Notes under the pieces: model-generated | The model's database searches: none | Seen by the model: only the letters and a program-made list of their open reading frames with translations | What the model was told of the DNA's origin: nothing | In this document: positions 52,030 to 63,269 of the stretch, in pieces | Position numbering within the stretch: position 1 is the stretch's first letter | Layout: each line of letters starts with the position of its first letter | Program-made: the position numbers and the translations under genes | DNA from: Acanthopleura granulata | Taxonomy: Eukaryota; Mollusca; Polyplacophora; Chitonida; Chitonidae | NCBI GenBank assembly: GCA_016165875.1 | Contig: JABBOT010000014.1 | Coordinates: forward strand, 7,718,105 to 7,782,104 | DNA length: 64,000 nucleotides | Reading direction: 5' to 3'

Positions 52030-55000
52030 AATGCTAAGTTAATATGTCTTTATTATCCGCGAATACCACAAACCATGTCGTTGCAATTAATACAAATGTA
52101 AACGACAGAGATCATCCATACTTCGCATGACGCCATTTTCGAATCACGTGACTGTGTTGGTATGACGACTGCTTAATTTGAAGATATTTCATTTTTATAA
52201 TTATAGTTGCTATAATCGCTTCTGATCATTATTAAAAAGATGACTGAAGCTTATATAATTGGAGAACAAACACGTTGTTTATCGCCCTTCCAATGGTTTG
52301 CATCTTCTTGGTTTTTAATAAATAGAATCGTCATTGATAGACTCGATATCAGTCTGGCTTTGGACGAGGAAGGGTGGAGGCTCTCGCGAACTGCTGTGAT
52401 TTCACGGAGGTTAACAATACTACTGTTGTTGTCGAGATCCCCCACCTTTTCTCGTCCCACACCAGCGTAATCTCGAGAGACTTCTGCAATGCCGAATCGG
52501 TTTATTTATATGTTCCACGAGTTTATCGTTCTCCGGACAAAACCGGGTGAATCCGACTCTATCCGAAAATAGCTCTTGGAGTATTTCGGCTGGTCCCTTG
52601 ATTGCTTATTAAATCTGATGACGACACGGCAAACCAGTAATGTTGAATGAATTGCAATGAACACTGCTGCATTTTTCGCCTAATTCTTCTTAAGGTATGT
52701 TACTAAGGGCGGTGTGAGATGATACATTTTACCGATTTGCACGTAAAATCAGAATGAAACACTGAGATAAATAGACAATGACAGTGTTTCACTGGTTAGG
52801 TGTGACCGACTATAAACCTGTCATCGCTGTTTGCTTTTTAATTTCTGTGCAGTAGTCTGTCATATTTTGTGATTCACGAGAATTTCTAAAGGATTCGGAA
52901 CAAGCCAATGTTACATGAGCATGATGAGAAAGGACAGTTAAGTCGTTCTGCATTATTTTTCCATCACAGTGTTCCGTCCACTACCACCTTGTTTCTTGTC
53001 GAAGCCATCCATTAGGCTGACAGACAACACAATTACCGCAGTTTAGATGTAACTTGATTGAACGGAAGCGCAATCAGAACAGTCCCAAGGACTTATATTA
53101 AATTCATAATTTAATCAGTCTTTCACGCAGAAATGTGTTTGAAAACAGCTAGTGTTAAAATATCAGCCATTTCCTTAGGCCAAATGCTTTCTACTGGGTC
53201 ACTTGGGTTATCACAAGAGCGAGCCAAGCTGGTGTTAACAACTTTAAAGCCATTAGCTTTAATTATTAAGGAATCCTTTTAAAGAAATGCAGTTTGTAGA
53301 TTTATTTACAAGATATATATATAGCTCCGCGTGACAACTTTCGCAGATCTATGGATTGGTTGTAGCCCATCAAATAACCGCATAACTTATCATCTTGCAG
53401 TGTCCTGCTGCTAATAAAATGTTTTACAATGTTTCAGTGGTTCGCGTCAAGAGTTTACAATCATCAAGTTTAACAATACACCTGACTGGAATGATGCGTC
53501 CTGACTACATGCAGCTTACGACGTCTTAGCCATCTTTGGCGTTGACCTCAGTGAAACAAAACAAAGGCAACACTCTCATTAAACGTCCGTTTGATTATTT
53601 ACACAGCTCTTGACCAGTCGATGGTCCTTAGAAAATGCGTCCCACGTGCGGTATAATTATCATCCAACTTTGACATCGGTGTGAGATGACCTAGAATTAT
53701 AAGAATAGACACTCGAAACACTCGTCACTCGACAGTGAACTGAAAGGACACTGTGGCCCCGAAACAGATAATGCAAAAGCTGGATACTGATTGCTTTTGA
53801 TATAAATTCTGCCTAATGGCCACCTTTTGCAATAGAAATACCTTCTTGAAAATCCCAAACACCGTTTACATAACCAGCTTGAATGTTTATTTGTTTGGTA
53901 GTGTTAATCTACTTACCTTTACACGGCATATTGTACAAGGAAGAGTGATTCCCTCCTTCCCTCAATTAGTGCGAAACCCACTAATTGACAACACTTAGCC
54001 AGAGCTTTGTCCCTTCTGAGCATCACCAGTTCGTCATTAAACTGCCATGCTTCGCGTAACCCAGAAGAAGATAGTTAGGAGTAATTTAAGAAACCTGTGT
54101 CATAAGTCTGTTCACGTGAAAGCCCGGCGACACTTTCACAGTTAACTTCTAGAGAACCAATCAACCGTCAACCACATTGAGCGTTTCGGGTCAACTATTG
54201 CACGACCAATTTTCAAAGCATCGTTAAACACAAATCGCCCAAAAAACTGTAAGAAAGCATACGAGGGAAGCATACTTGTGACATTGGCAAGATTATAACA
54301 CAACGTACTGAAGGTGTCGCCACAGGTATCCGTATATATCGGTCAGTAACCATCAGTTCTTATTCGTCATTTAGACGAATGATTTGAGAAGCACGTGATT
54401 TGACATGTCGTAGGATTTGACTATAAGTGTAAAATATTTATGTTTCTCTGGTACAGAAACAGGACAAGATGTTAGCACGGCACAAAGTGTCAAATATTCA
54501 TGGATTCTGAAAATCTGTAAAGAATCAAAAAGTAATTTTTTTCAGGCATAATGACGCTAGAATTCTTTTACAGGGGCGGGCATACCAAAATCTGCTGTTA
54601 GTTCTCCTCGTCCTACATAAAGAGTTGAGCACTCTGTGTATTGACGTCTTCGAATATATAGTACATCTGGGGACTTTAGCAATTCCATTAATACGAGAAC
54701 ACACACAATTATGACCATAATGTCTCATTGTAGATAATCATGTTCGCTCATAGTTATCATTTCTGTATTCTCTGCTGACTTAATTTGTTGAATTTCCACG
54801 TTTTCCTGTCCATGTTGTCGCCGTATAATACCCATTTCATTTCTATTACCACCAAATACCCTGAGGTGCCATTCGCATTAATCTAAAAGCACTTGGCTGA
54901 CAGGATTTTATCATATAACTTTATAGGCAACCGCTTCCCTTCATTTCTGATCACGAGACCTTAATCAGATTTCACGAGATTCTCGCCGACGATCGTTAGC

Positions 55001-56900
55001 TGTCACGTGACTAGCCATGATCGGAAAAAGCTTGTTATGGTCGCCAAATTTTCACAGTAACCTGTTTAAATCGTAATGACCTGACAATTTCTGGCGGTGG
55101 TCTCTCCAATAAACCGCATATTTAATCCGGCAATCCTTAAAAGCCTTTCATCCCATATTTAATGCATCAATATTTTTGTCTGATTCATCGCTGTGAGAGC
55201 TCGTTATGTCACGGGAAAAATTTAGAGTGAAGAAGGTTGGGGCGGGGGAATAAGTGTTTGGGGGAAGCGGGATCGCGTTATGAACATTGGAAACTAAACA
55301 TCAGAACTAAACAATACATAAATGAAAATCCAAGTTCCAATGTCCAGACGATTTTTCAATCGAAGTAACTAATTAATCCAATTAATTGTGATGTCTTAAC
55401 ATACCAGTTCCATTTAATTTCATTTCTTAATTTTATTAGTGAAATTGAATCGTTGGAAATTTGACTTTGAATCGTGACTTGGATACTTTGCGTAATAGTC
55501 CTCGTTTCTATAAAGAATTTTGTACTGAAAGGTATAAAATTGACCAAATGGCCACAATATGATATAACCGCCATCAACAGACTAAGGCAGCAGCTTCTGT
55601 CGTAACATAAACCGGAAGTAGAACCTAAGAATAGGAACTTAAAGGTGAATGATTTTGTCCAATTAGGATTCCAATTGGTTTAAGAAGTGCTTTTGTGTTG
55701 TTTTTTACATCATGAGAAATGAGAAATGAAAAGCGTATATCAGTTTCCTGATAAAGTTTACAGCTCAGATCTGATCTACGTTGAAAAAGACCTCTTAAAT
55801 CTCTTCATTGCGGTTGTTGATTCGTCAGGAGAGGAGAACGTTATCACTAAGTGTTCTCAATTAGTTCAAGGAGGATAGAATCCCCGTTCCCCGAGGAAAT
55901 CACCCCACATCGTTCAATGCATTCTGCAAACGCGAGTAGGTGGTCGCTGCTAGAGAGTGAATAATCGGTCTGGCTTTTTCAATGTTGGGTTTTCGAGAAG
56001 GTATTTCTTCTTCCAATCGTGGACCTTCACCAGTCTCAAGTGTAAACACATTCCCTTAAGAGACGCCTTACGCCGGGTACACATAATTCTGTCAGATCTT
56101 CCTCGAATGTACTCGGGAAATAATTGTCTGCATCATATTTACATACATGGAGGAAATTTTCTGAGGTTCTACTTGTAGACCAGTTGGTTCTGGTGTCAGA
56201 AGTGGGATTATAATTACTACGTGTGCAGCTCATCCTGTAAGGCAACCATTGATTGGTTAACTGCTTGGCTACAGTTTGGGTTTGCTTTGTTTCTAAATTT
56301 TGACGTGGTTTTGATAAATTGTAAGAGTGATGCCTTTTACTGACAGGACGGTGCAAGTAAAGGGGGGGGGAGGCCCTATTTTTATAATGGCTGTCGATGA
56401 AAGCCAGACATGAGTCATTCTAAATGTTTTATGATGTATCACACAATGTACCTTTCCGAGCTGTTAATAAAGAACGCGCATTTGACCAATCATAATCAGT
56501 ATTTGTTGCAAGTAGATCAACCGGATGCTCCATACATTGGTTACAGATATTCAACCTTTCTGTGACATCATGACGTCACAATTGCTTTCACAAGAAATGG
56601 AATAAAAAGTGGGCGGTGAGCATCGGATGTGGTTAATCTATGTATACAGACAGAAAACTGAAGGTTTCGCTGTATTAATGAAATCCTAACTCATTAGGCT
56701 AGACAAGATACGGTTGAAAAAATATTAACAAACGAGAGACTGGCACGGCTTGGTAGATTTCAGGTGTCTATAGGATGATATTTGTTGATATTCTAAAACC
56801 TAGATCTTTTGAACGTCCACATACTTTTTAAGCTCATGGATCATAATCATTGCTGATATTGCTGGAGGATTAGTTAAGCCAGGAACTAAATTTGTATTTG
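52030..56900. other. Intergenic, no gene seen
   Basis: Small frames at 52240-52470, 53816-53998, 54525-54728, 55356-55577 and 55957-56356 have no family features. Traces of dispersed repeats occur: 53588-53625 resembles 44158-44195, 53928-53955 resembles 50808-50835, and 55608-55640 carries the CCGGAAGTAGAACCTAAGAA motif. Confidence 0.35.
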
Positions 56901-56904
56901 TATT

Positions 56905-57045
56905 TTTAACATTTATTTAATTGTCTCTTCCATTGGCGGTTTGCCACACTCGAAGATATAACTCTTTCGCAGTATGACAAGAGATTGGCGCATGTGTGGA
57001 AGAAACCGGACGGAGCACGGGAAAACCCACAGCAGTTCGCCAGTG
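56905..57045 (-). repeat. Degenerate SINE, minus strand
   Basis: ACATTTATTTAATTGTC, GCACGGGAAAACCCACAGCA and GTTCGCCAG follow the order of a reversed SINE, but with heavy decay. Confidence 0.4.
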
Positions 57046-57109
57046 ACATCCAGATTAATGCTATGGAAGTACCAGCATTTGTTGTTGCTGTTTCTCTTGC
57101 ATTGTGTGA

Positions 57110-57310
57110 TTGTTTATTAAAAGCAATTTGAGTAACTCTAGAACATCGGCTACAATTTACAACTTACATTTTTTTAACCTATGGTGGTAGAGGTCATGAA
57201 CACTGTTACATCTTAGGTATTTACACGAATAGTTAGAATAAAGCAAAGGTCAATACACAATAGGTTACGAGCATTTGCCAACTATCACACTGTCGTGGCT
57301 GGTAAGGTAT
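57110..57310 (-). repeat. Dispersed 280-base repeat, minus copy
   Basis: TTGAGTAACTCTAGAACATC, ACCTATGGTGGTAGAGGTCA, CACGAATAGTTAGAATAAAG, GCATTTGCCAACTATCACAC and TGTCGTGGCT are the family landmarks in reverse. Confidence 0.75.
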
Positions 57311-57314
57311 TACT

Positions 57315-58090
57315 TCATATGCTGTAGTGTTTCATTTAGGATTCGAATCATCCGCCGTATTGGTTAGAGAATAGTGCGATTAAGAATCCTATGTGGTCAG
57401 GTCACTTGAGGAAGGACCCATGATTGTCACTTACTTAAGGCTAAATTATACCATAAAACATTTTATGTAATACCAGTAAGCAATAAACTATCTTTAATGG
57501 GCAATATTTACATTGGAAATGCATTCCAAGGCACTCATTTACTGGTCGATAGCTGCAAGCACGATCGAAATACCTGATGGCCCTGTATTGGTTTAAACAT
57601 ATTTTATTTGGCTATAGAACAAAGTTAAGGCTTACGCCTATACAGTTGTTCCGTTTTCATATAAGAATAACATAGGGTAATGGTCATTTAACAGACATAA
57701 TGGGAAAAAAAGCCTGTATTACATTTTACACAATATTTAGAAAATTAAATATTTAATTATTCTATTTGATAATAACCTATTGTGTATAACGGACAGAACA
57801 ACATAACCAGGGTGACGTGGCTTTCCAAGATTAAAGGTAAGGGGCGCATAGTACAGGTGTAAATACGTTACAATCTTTCTAGATTTAATTTCACAGCTGC
57901 ATTTCAGTTAACTGCTGCAGCCTGATCATGGAATTTACTTCACAAATTCAACTCTCTTTTGTCAAGTAGTTAAGCCTGGAATGGATCGGTCCTTTTTCGC
58001 AGGTGTTATTCATTTAATAATGAATGGTGATGGAAGAATGCATCAAGGCTTTGAGGTCTTAAGGGGTCATTTTAACACGTATGGTATATC
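57315..58090. other. Intergenic, no gene seen
   Basis: AT-rich. CCGCCGTATTGGTTAGAGAA near 57353 faintly recalls a tRNA-like SINE head. Confidence 0.35.
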
Positions 58091-58095
58091 AAGCT

Positions 58096-58245
58096 GGGGG
58101 CCTCCGTGGCTCAGTCGATTAGCACGCTAACGCAGCGCAATGACTGAAGCCTCCCACAAATGTGGTCGCTGTGAGATCAAGTCCAACTCATGCTGGCTTC
58201 CTCTCCGGCCGTACGTGGGAAGGTCTGCCAGCAACCTGGGGATGT
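58096..58245 (+). repeat. SINE 5' half
   Basis: A well-preserved head, GGGGGCCTCCGTGGCTCAGT, GCGCAATGACTGAAGCCTCC, the B-box region GTCGCTGTGAGATCAAGTCC and CGTACGTGGGAAGGTCTGCC, then homology ends after GCAACCTGGGGATG. The 3' half is missing, opposite to the usual 5' truncation. Confidence 0.9.
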
Positions 58246-58249
58246 CTCT

Positions 58250-59580
58250 GTGGCTTGACTTGTACATTACTATTTGCCATGCACCCACTGCTTGGTTAAC
58301 TCAGATCAAGCATATTGTTTAATGATGCACACGAAGTCCATTGCATTTTCTTCCAGCCTGCAGTCGTGACAAATTTCACGCACCTGTATTGATACATATA
58401 TCGTCTAGACTCAGTCGAAAGTACAAGGTTCTGACTGCCCGGGGTAGGAAGAATTCAGCTCACAACAGTTACGACAACGGTATATTTATAATCCTCCGTG
58501 CGCCACCATTACGAAACTACGATACAAGAATGCACCGGTTTGTTGCAAGGGCGGCTACTCCGGTGATGTCGCTACTAGGGTGATGGCTGACACAGTATAA
58601 TAATTTATCGCTGGCGTTAATGTTTTGAGTCTAAAACCGCTTCTATAAAGTGTACTGGGTTCTCGTAATGTAAATGTGTTGGGCATATGTTAAAATTTAC
58701 TGTGTCCTTGCATACTCTAAAGTTTGAGTCTTAAGTTGTTTGTTTGCATTGTCAAAAAGCTGCAAACTGTATGCTCTAAACATGTTTCCATAAGTTCTGG
58801 TCATTCGTTTACCAGTGAATCGCACTGCATATCTACTAAACCAGTGCAAAAACAGCTATGATCAGTATGTCTGCAGAAAATATTGGTGTAACTATCTTAT
58901 TAACACATTACGTAAAATGACTTACGTTTTTTTTACATGGTAGTTTGGTGAAGACGCCAATTTATTCTGTTTGCATACTGAGGGTTGCTGTAAACGAATT
59001 CCACACAGCTGCTAAAGACCCAATGGGGTTGATTGGTTCCAAAATTGCCATCATTTTCATCTATAACATGCGAGACTCTGGGACACCACAGAGCTTCGAA
59101 GGGCGGGAAATTGGTTTTAAATGGCGTTTTCCGTTCAAACGGGGCAATGCACGCCAGCTACAAAGCTTTGTACTATCTTTTAGTGTGTTTTATAGCCATA
59201 TATACACCGAAAAGTGTGACGTACCCAAGAAAAGAACAAAAGAGCAAGTGGCTCTGGACAGCATTGTTAAAGGCGAAAAGGAGAGACTTAATGTGGGGAG
59301 ACATGCTACTGTCCTAAGGCGGATATTTGCTATGGGTGTTGCTGGGGAATGAGTCAACTCAGCTAGTGATCAAAGACAAAAATCAAAAGGTAATTAAAAT
59401 TATGGAATCGATAGGGTGTGTCGTCGTACAGGTTGGTCACGAATCCCGTCTGGAAATGTGAATAACATATTACAGCTCCTAGCGCCATATCCGTACACCA
59501 CAAGGGAAGAAGAAGAAGGGCTATTGATTTAAGTTCCTGATATATCGTTGATGTCAACTGTCTAGTTTGCCCATTCGTTT
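58250..59580. other. Intergenic with unassigned ORFs
   Basis: The longest frame (58945-59352, 135 codons) ends with a basic, helical-looking part (KKRTKEQVALDSIVKGEKER). An overlapping frame at 59033-59317 covers the same DNA. I recognise no domain, and the run of codons does not resemble any transposon protein known to me. Confidence 0.3.
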
Positions 59581-59589
59581 GACCCTGGG

Positions 59590-59720
59590 GTTGCTATAAA
59601 TTTCACGTGGTATTTACCAGTACTTCTTTGTAATGTCGGCACATTTGTAAGATCTGTCTAGCCTTCCTTCTTTCATCGTGTTGTGTTCGTGATAAACCTA
59701 GGAGAATGAGCCCTTATCGT
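59590..59720 (+). repeat. Third copy of the inner block of the 9.2 kb structure
   Basis: ATTTACCAGTACTTCTTTGT, AATGTCGGCACATTTGTAAG and TAGCCTTCCTTCTTTCATCG match 29425-29495 directly. Confidence 0.7.
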
Positions 59721-60059
59721 GGTACATCGGGATTTCCACCAGACAACCTTCAACCGGTACAACAACATATTAATTCATGATTAAGTTGTATCAAGTTTCA
59801 ATTGGACGTAAAAGTCCGCAGTGTATGTGTCAAGTAAATTATTGGTGACTTCATGTTCTCAGTGCTGAGAATCCGACTTAATTTTGTCTTCTGTCTTGTC
59901 TTCAGTCAATAAGAACAGAGATTCTGGTGAAACTCAGCCATCCTATCCCCGTTAATCAGACATCTTCTCGTCTTACGCCCCATCGATGGTCAGAAATGAC
60001 GCTAAAGTCTTTTGAAAGAAAAAACAATATCGGATTTACTAGCAATGCATCATTTCTTA

Positions 60060-60130
60060 ATACTAATCCTGAGTCGCCCGATTTCACTTCCGGTACTCTC
60101 AGGTTCCATTTCCGGCCTGGCATTCAGCAG
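60060..60130 (-). repeat. CCGGAA-containing dispersed repeat, minus copy
   Basis: CACTTCCGGTACTCTCAGGT followed by TCCATTTCCGGCCTGG is the reverse complement of the motif at 31530 and 44735. Together with 59590-59720 it repeats the order seen when reading the 9.2 kb element from its right arm into its loop. Confidence 0.6.
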
Positions 60131-60524
60131 AAGCAGCCATCACTGGCTGTTATTGGTTGTAGTATAATATTTGTGGGCCAGTCGATCAGCGTTTTATGAC
60201 ATTTCTGGGCACATCCCTCTTCATTAAATAGTCGTACCGAGTTCCATATTCCATTAAATAGTGTTCAAGAGCAGCGACAGCTATTTTGATAGGAGGCAGG
60301 AAATTCCTTAAATATTTAATATTGTCTACAGGGAAAAGTAATGGTCGTTAATAACGAAGGACACTCTTTGTCACAGAGGCTTTACCGCGTTTGTTTTTAG
60401 AGAACTTCAGATACAGCTTATCCATACATATACATGTATAAGCGTAAACTGAGATGCATTCTGGTCCCTTTGGATTATTTTCATGTTACTGTGGATGTAT
60501 GTGTTAAGTGTAATGACAATACAG

Positions 60525-60775
60525 CACTGTGAGTAATTGGATCAGTGACGTCTAATAAATTGCGTTTAACGTCAGTATATTGTTTTTTTTTTTTTACCTA
60601 ATTCTGCTTAAGCCATGGTGCTAGGAGCATGTAAGTTGTTACTTCTTAAACACTTACATGAACAGTTAGAATAAAACCCCAGCTAAGGTAATCTGACAAG
60701 AGGCCGGATTTCTCCAGAGTGTGACCGTTTGCCAACTATCATACTGTCGTGGCTGCTCTGGTTTTATTCGACAAT
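60525..60775 (-). repeat. Dispersed 280-base repeat, minus copy
   Basis: TTCTGCTTAAGCCATGGTGC, GTAAGTTGTTACTTCTTAAA, TTACATGAACAGTTAGAATA, GTTTGCCAACTATCATACTG and GCTGCTCTGGTTTTATTCG, the reversed family order. A T12 run precedes it. Confidence 0.85.
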
Positions 60776-60779
60776 TTTT

Positions 60780-61285
60780 GCATTGTGTAAATTCATGTCT
60801 GCAACACTTGCATACAGGACTTCTTACAGATTCGAACGGATATGAAACTGTCGCAGCGTTAGATGCTAGGGTGAGCTAATGTACTCGGGGAAAACATGCA
60901 AACTTGTCAGGTCATGACGATTTAAACAGGGCACTGTGAAGGTAAGGCGAACGTAATAAGCTTCAGCCGAACATGACCCGTCGCGTGAAACTCGAGTAGT
61001 AGTAAGAGAAATGAAGTCGAGCATTTGAACAATCCGACGGCCAAGTGCGTTAAGCCTCCCGGATATCTGATGACAAGAGAGCGAGTGAATGAGAGGCTGG
61101 GGTTTAACGTCGTACTTAACAATGTTTCAGTCATGACGACGATGATGGCAATAGGAATGAAGTGTCTATACGGCGATAAAAGCCAAGAAACGTGCACGTG
61201 AAAAACACATCAAGTCGGAATTATTATAAGGAATAAATGACTATGAGCAAGCATCAGACATACTTTTGTAGGTACAGATATTTGT
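60780..61285. other. Intergenic, no gene seen
   Basis: The minus frame at 60922-61197 has no domain. Confidence 0.4.
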
Positions 61286-61296
61286 TGTCACATATA

Positions 61297-61546
61297 GCCG
61301 GGGGGCCTCCTTAGCTCAGTCGGTTAACGCGCTAGCACAGCGCAAAATTCCAGAAAGCCTTCCACCAAAGCGGTCGCTGTGAGTTCAAGTCCAATTGATG
61401 CTGGCTTCCTCTCCGGCCGTACTTGCGAAGGTCTGCCAGCAACCTGCGGATGGTCGTGGGTTTCCGCTGGGCTCTGCCCGGCTTCCTCTCACCATAATGC
61501 CGGCCGCCGTCGTAAAAGTGAAATATTCTTGAAATAAATAAATCAA
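61297..61546 (+). repeat. SINE, complete head and body, shortened 3' end
   Basis: CCGGGGGGCCTCCTTAGCTC, GGTTAACGCGCTAGCACAGC, CTGTGAGTTCAAGTCCAATT, GTCTGCCAGCAACCTGCGG and GTAAAAGTGAAATATTCTTG, after which the usual GTACGGCGTAAAACACC is missing and the AATAAATAAAT tail follows at once. Near-identical GTCACATATA and GTAACATATA flank it (61287-61296, 61547-61556). Confidence 0.92.
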
Positions 61547-61559
61547 GTAACATATAATC

Positions 61560-62345
61560 AGTGAGGTCTAAAAGGATGCTATATATCCAAGACGACAAAT
61601 GAAAGGCCCACATGATTCGCTAGATGGTAATAGACTGATTTTGATTTACTAGTCTGAATTTTACAGTGTAACTGGGCTCATAACTAGCCAATTTTATTTA
61701 TACATCGTAATATATTAACGTATTGCTTTACTCAAGTAGACTAACCTATTATATAACACAGTTAAGCGTTCTGCTCTTACAGACAAATGCACAGTCAGTC
61801 ATTTATGCCACTTATGTTACTTATTTATGGAATTCTTCCTTATGTTCAGAGCATGAAATAATAACTTTAAGTGTACAAAATGTAGTGATGTGAAATGTTA
61901 AGTATTTATCTGACATAGGCTAAGTGGAAAGGGGCATCATGCAAGGAGGTTTCTCAGGTACGTGTCATTGAATTAGATATGTATTTGAAAAACAGATGCT
62001 CAGAGAGTAAAAGGTCGTGGCCACGTGTTCTCAATCAGTGCACAGAAAGTGGATTCTTCGTGTCCGGAGGATATCACTCCACCTTCTACAATATGCCCTT
62101 TAAGCATGAGTGGACTACCACTCAAAACAAATAAACAATAAAGCTGGCTAAATACACACTACTTGTGATTTTGATGAGTTGTGCTTTGTGGGCAAGATGT
62201 GCCTTTGGTAAACTGAAGCACTAACAACTTGTCTTTTTTGGTGTAATGCTACGCACGACGTAACTACCATGGCGACATATCTATACAGTATGTGTCGTCA
62301 GGACAGTTACGTTTAACATAACTTACACGCTGTTGGTCTCTTGTT
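61560..62345. other. Intergenic, no gene seen
   Basis: AT-rich, with no ORF of note and no repeat recognised. Confidence 0.4.
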
Positions 62346-62349
62346 GGCG

Positions 62350-62512
62350 TCCTCTCCGGATGTACGTGGGAAAGTCTGCCAGCAACCTGCGGATGGTCGT
62401 GGATTTCCACCGCGCTCTGCCCGGTTTTCCCCCGCCGTGATGCTGGCCACCGTCGTATAATTGAAGTATTCTTGAGTACGGTGTAAAACACCAATCAAAT
62501 AAATAAATAAAA
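62350..62512 (+). repeat. SINE, central and 3' part
   Basis: GATGTACGTGGGAAAGTCTG, CCAGCAACCTGCGGATGGTC, GTATTCTTGAGTACGGTGTA and AATAAATAAATAAA. It lacks the tRNA-like head. Three overlapping minus frames here are spurious. Confidence 0.9.
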
Positions 62513-62514
62513 TT

Positions 62515-63010
62515 CACCCTGCTTGCAGAACGGGCCCCAGGTGTTTCAGGTATTTCTTCTAAATCCTTTCACTCTGGTGTGAAAACTATCATGGTAAATA
62601 CTGCACGTGTGGCCTGTAAAGAAGGCATTGATTGGTTAAGAGGTGTGTTACAAATCCAGAAAACGATTGGCTGGAGGGTATGTGTTGGGCATCCTTTGTT
62701 TCCGTGAGATGATCTTTGATAAGAGCTTGCTAAGGTAAAGATGGCCAAGGTGAGCTGGTGTGAGGGCGAAATGTCCATCGGTCATAGGCAGGTATGGTGT
62801 TTGCCGAGTTGTGGTGTATACTTGCATTCTTCACGCAAATCGCCAGAAACACCATTTATGGAACACGATTTGGAAACTGATTTTATTCATCAACCTAAAA
62901 CATTCTTAGCATTATTGAAACCTGCTGACTGCTCCTCTTTGCCTGAAGACGTCCTAATTTTTATATTTATTTTTTTTATATTTACTTTGGCGGTTTGTGT
63001 TATTTGTGGT
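62515..63010. other. Intergenic, no gene seen
   Basis: The 91-codon frame at 62741-63016 ends in a hydrophobic run (FIFIFFIFTLAVCVICGF) created by a T-rich stretch. No family is recognised. Confidence 0.35.
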
Positions 63011-63011
63011 T

Positions 63012-63125
63012 TTTGAAAACTGGTCTAGCGATTATTGACCCGGAGCGCCCATTTTGGTTGAGGGCTGATATACGAATGTCGATTTCGACGCCTAGGTTTA
63101 ATCAGATGGCGTGAAATGAGTTATA
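63012..63125 (-). repeat. Short dispersed repeat, minus copy
   Basis: AAAACTGGTCTAGCGATTAT, GCGCCCATTTTGGTTGAGGG, TGATATACGAATGTCGA and CGACGCCTAGGTTTAATC pair with 40945-41075 in reverse. Confidence 0.8.
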
Positions 63126-63154
63126 GACTACACTTTGAAAATTATCGGTAACAG

Positions 63155-63262
63155 GAGAATTTATTTATTTATTTCTTTGTTTGGGTTTTTACGCTGTAGA
63201 CCTACTCAAGAATATTTCACTTTTAAGATGGTAGCCAGGATTATGGTAGGAAGGAAACAGCA
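63155..63262 (-). repeat. SINE 3' part, minus strand
   Basis: GAATTTATTTATTTATTTC, CTACTCAAGAATATTTCACT and GGTAGCCAGGATTATGGTAG. Confidence 0.85.
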
Positions 63263-63269
63263 AGAAAGT

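Noticed and set aside
58945..59352. 135-codon ORF as a gene
   Set aside because: No domain, promoter or splice context is visible. An overlapping frame is also open and the length is within chance for this much DNA.
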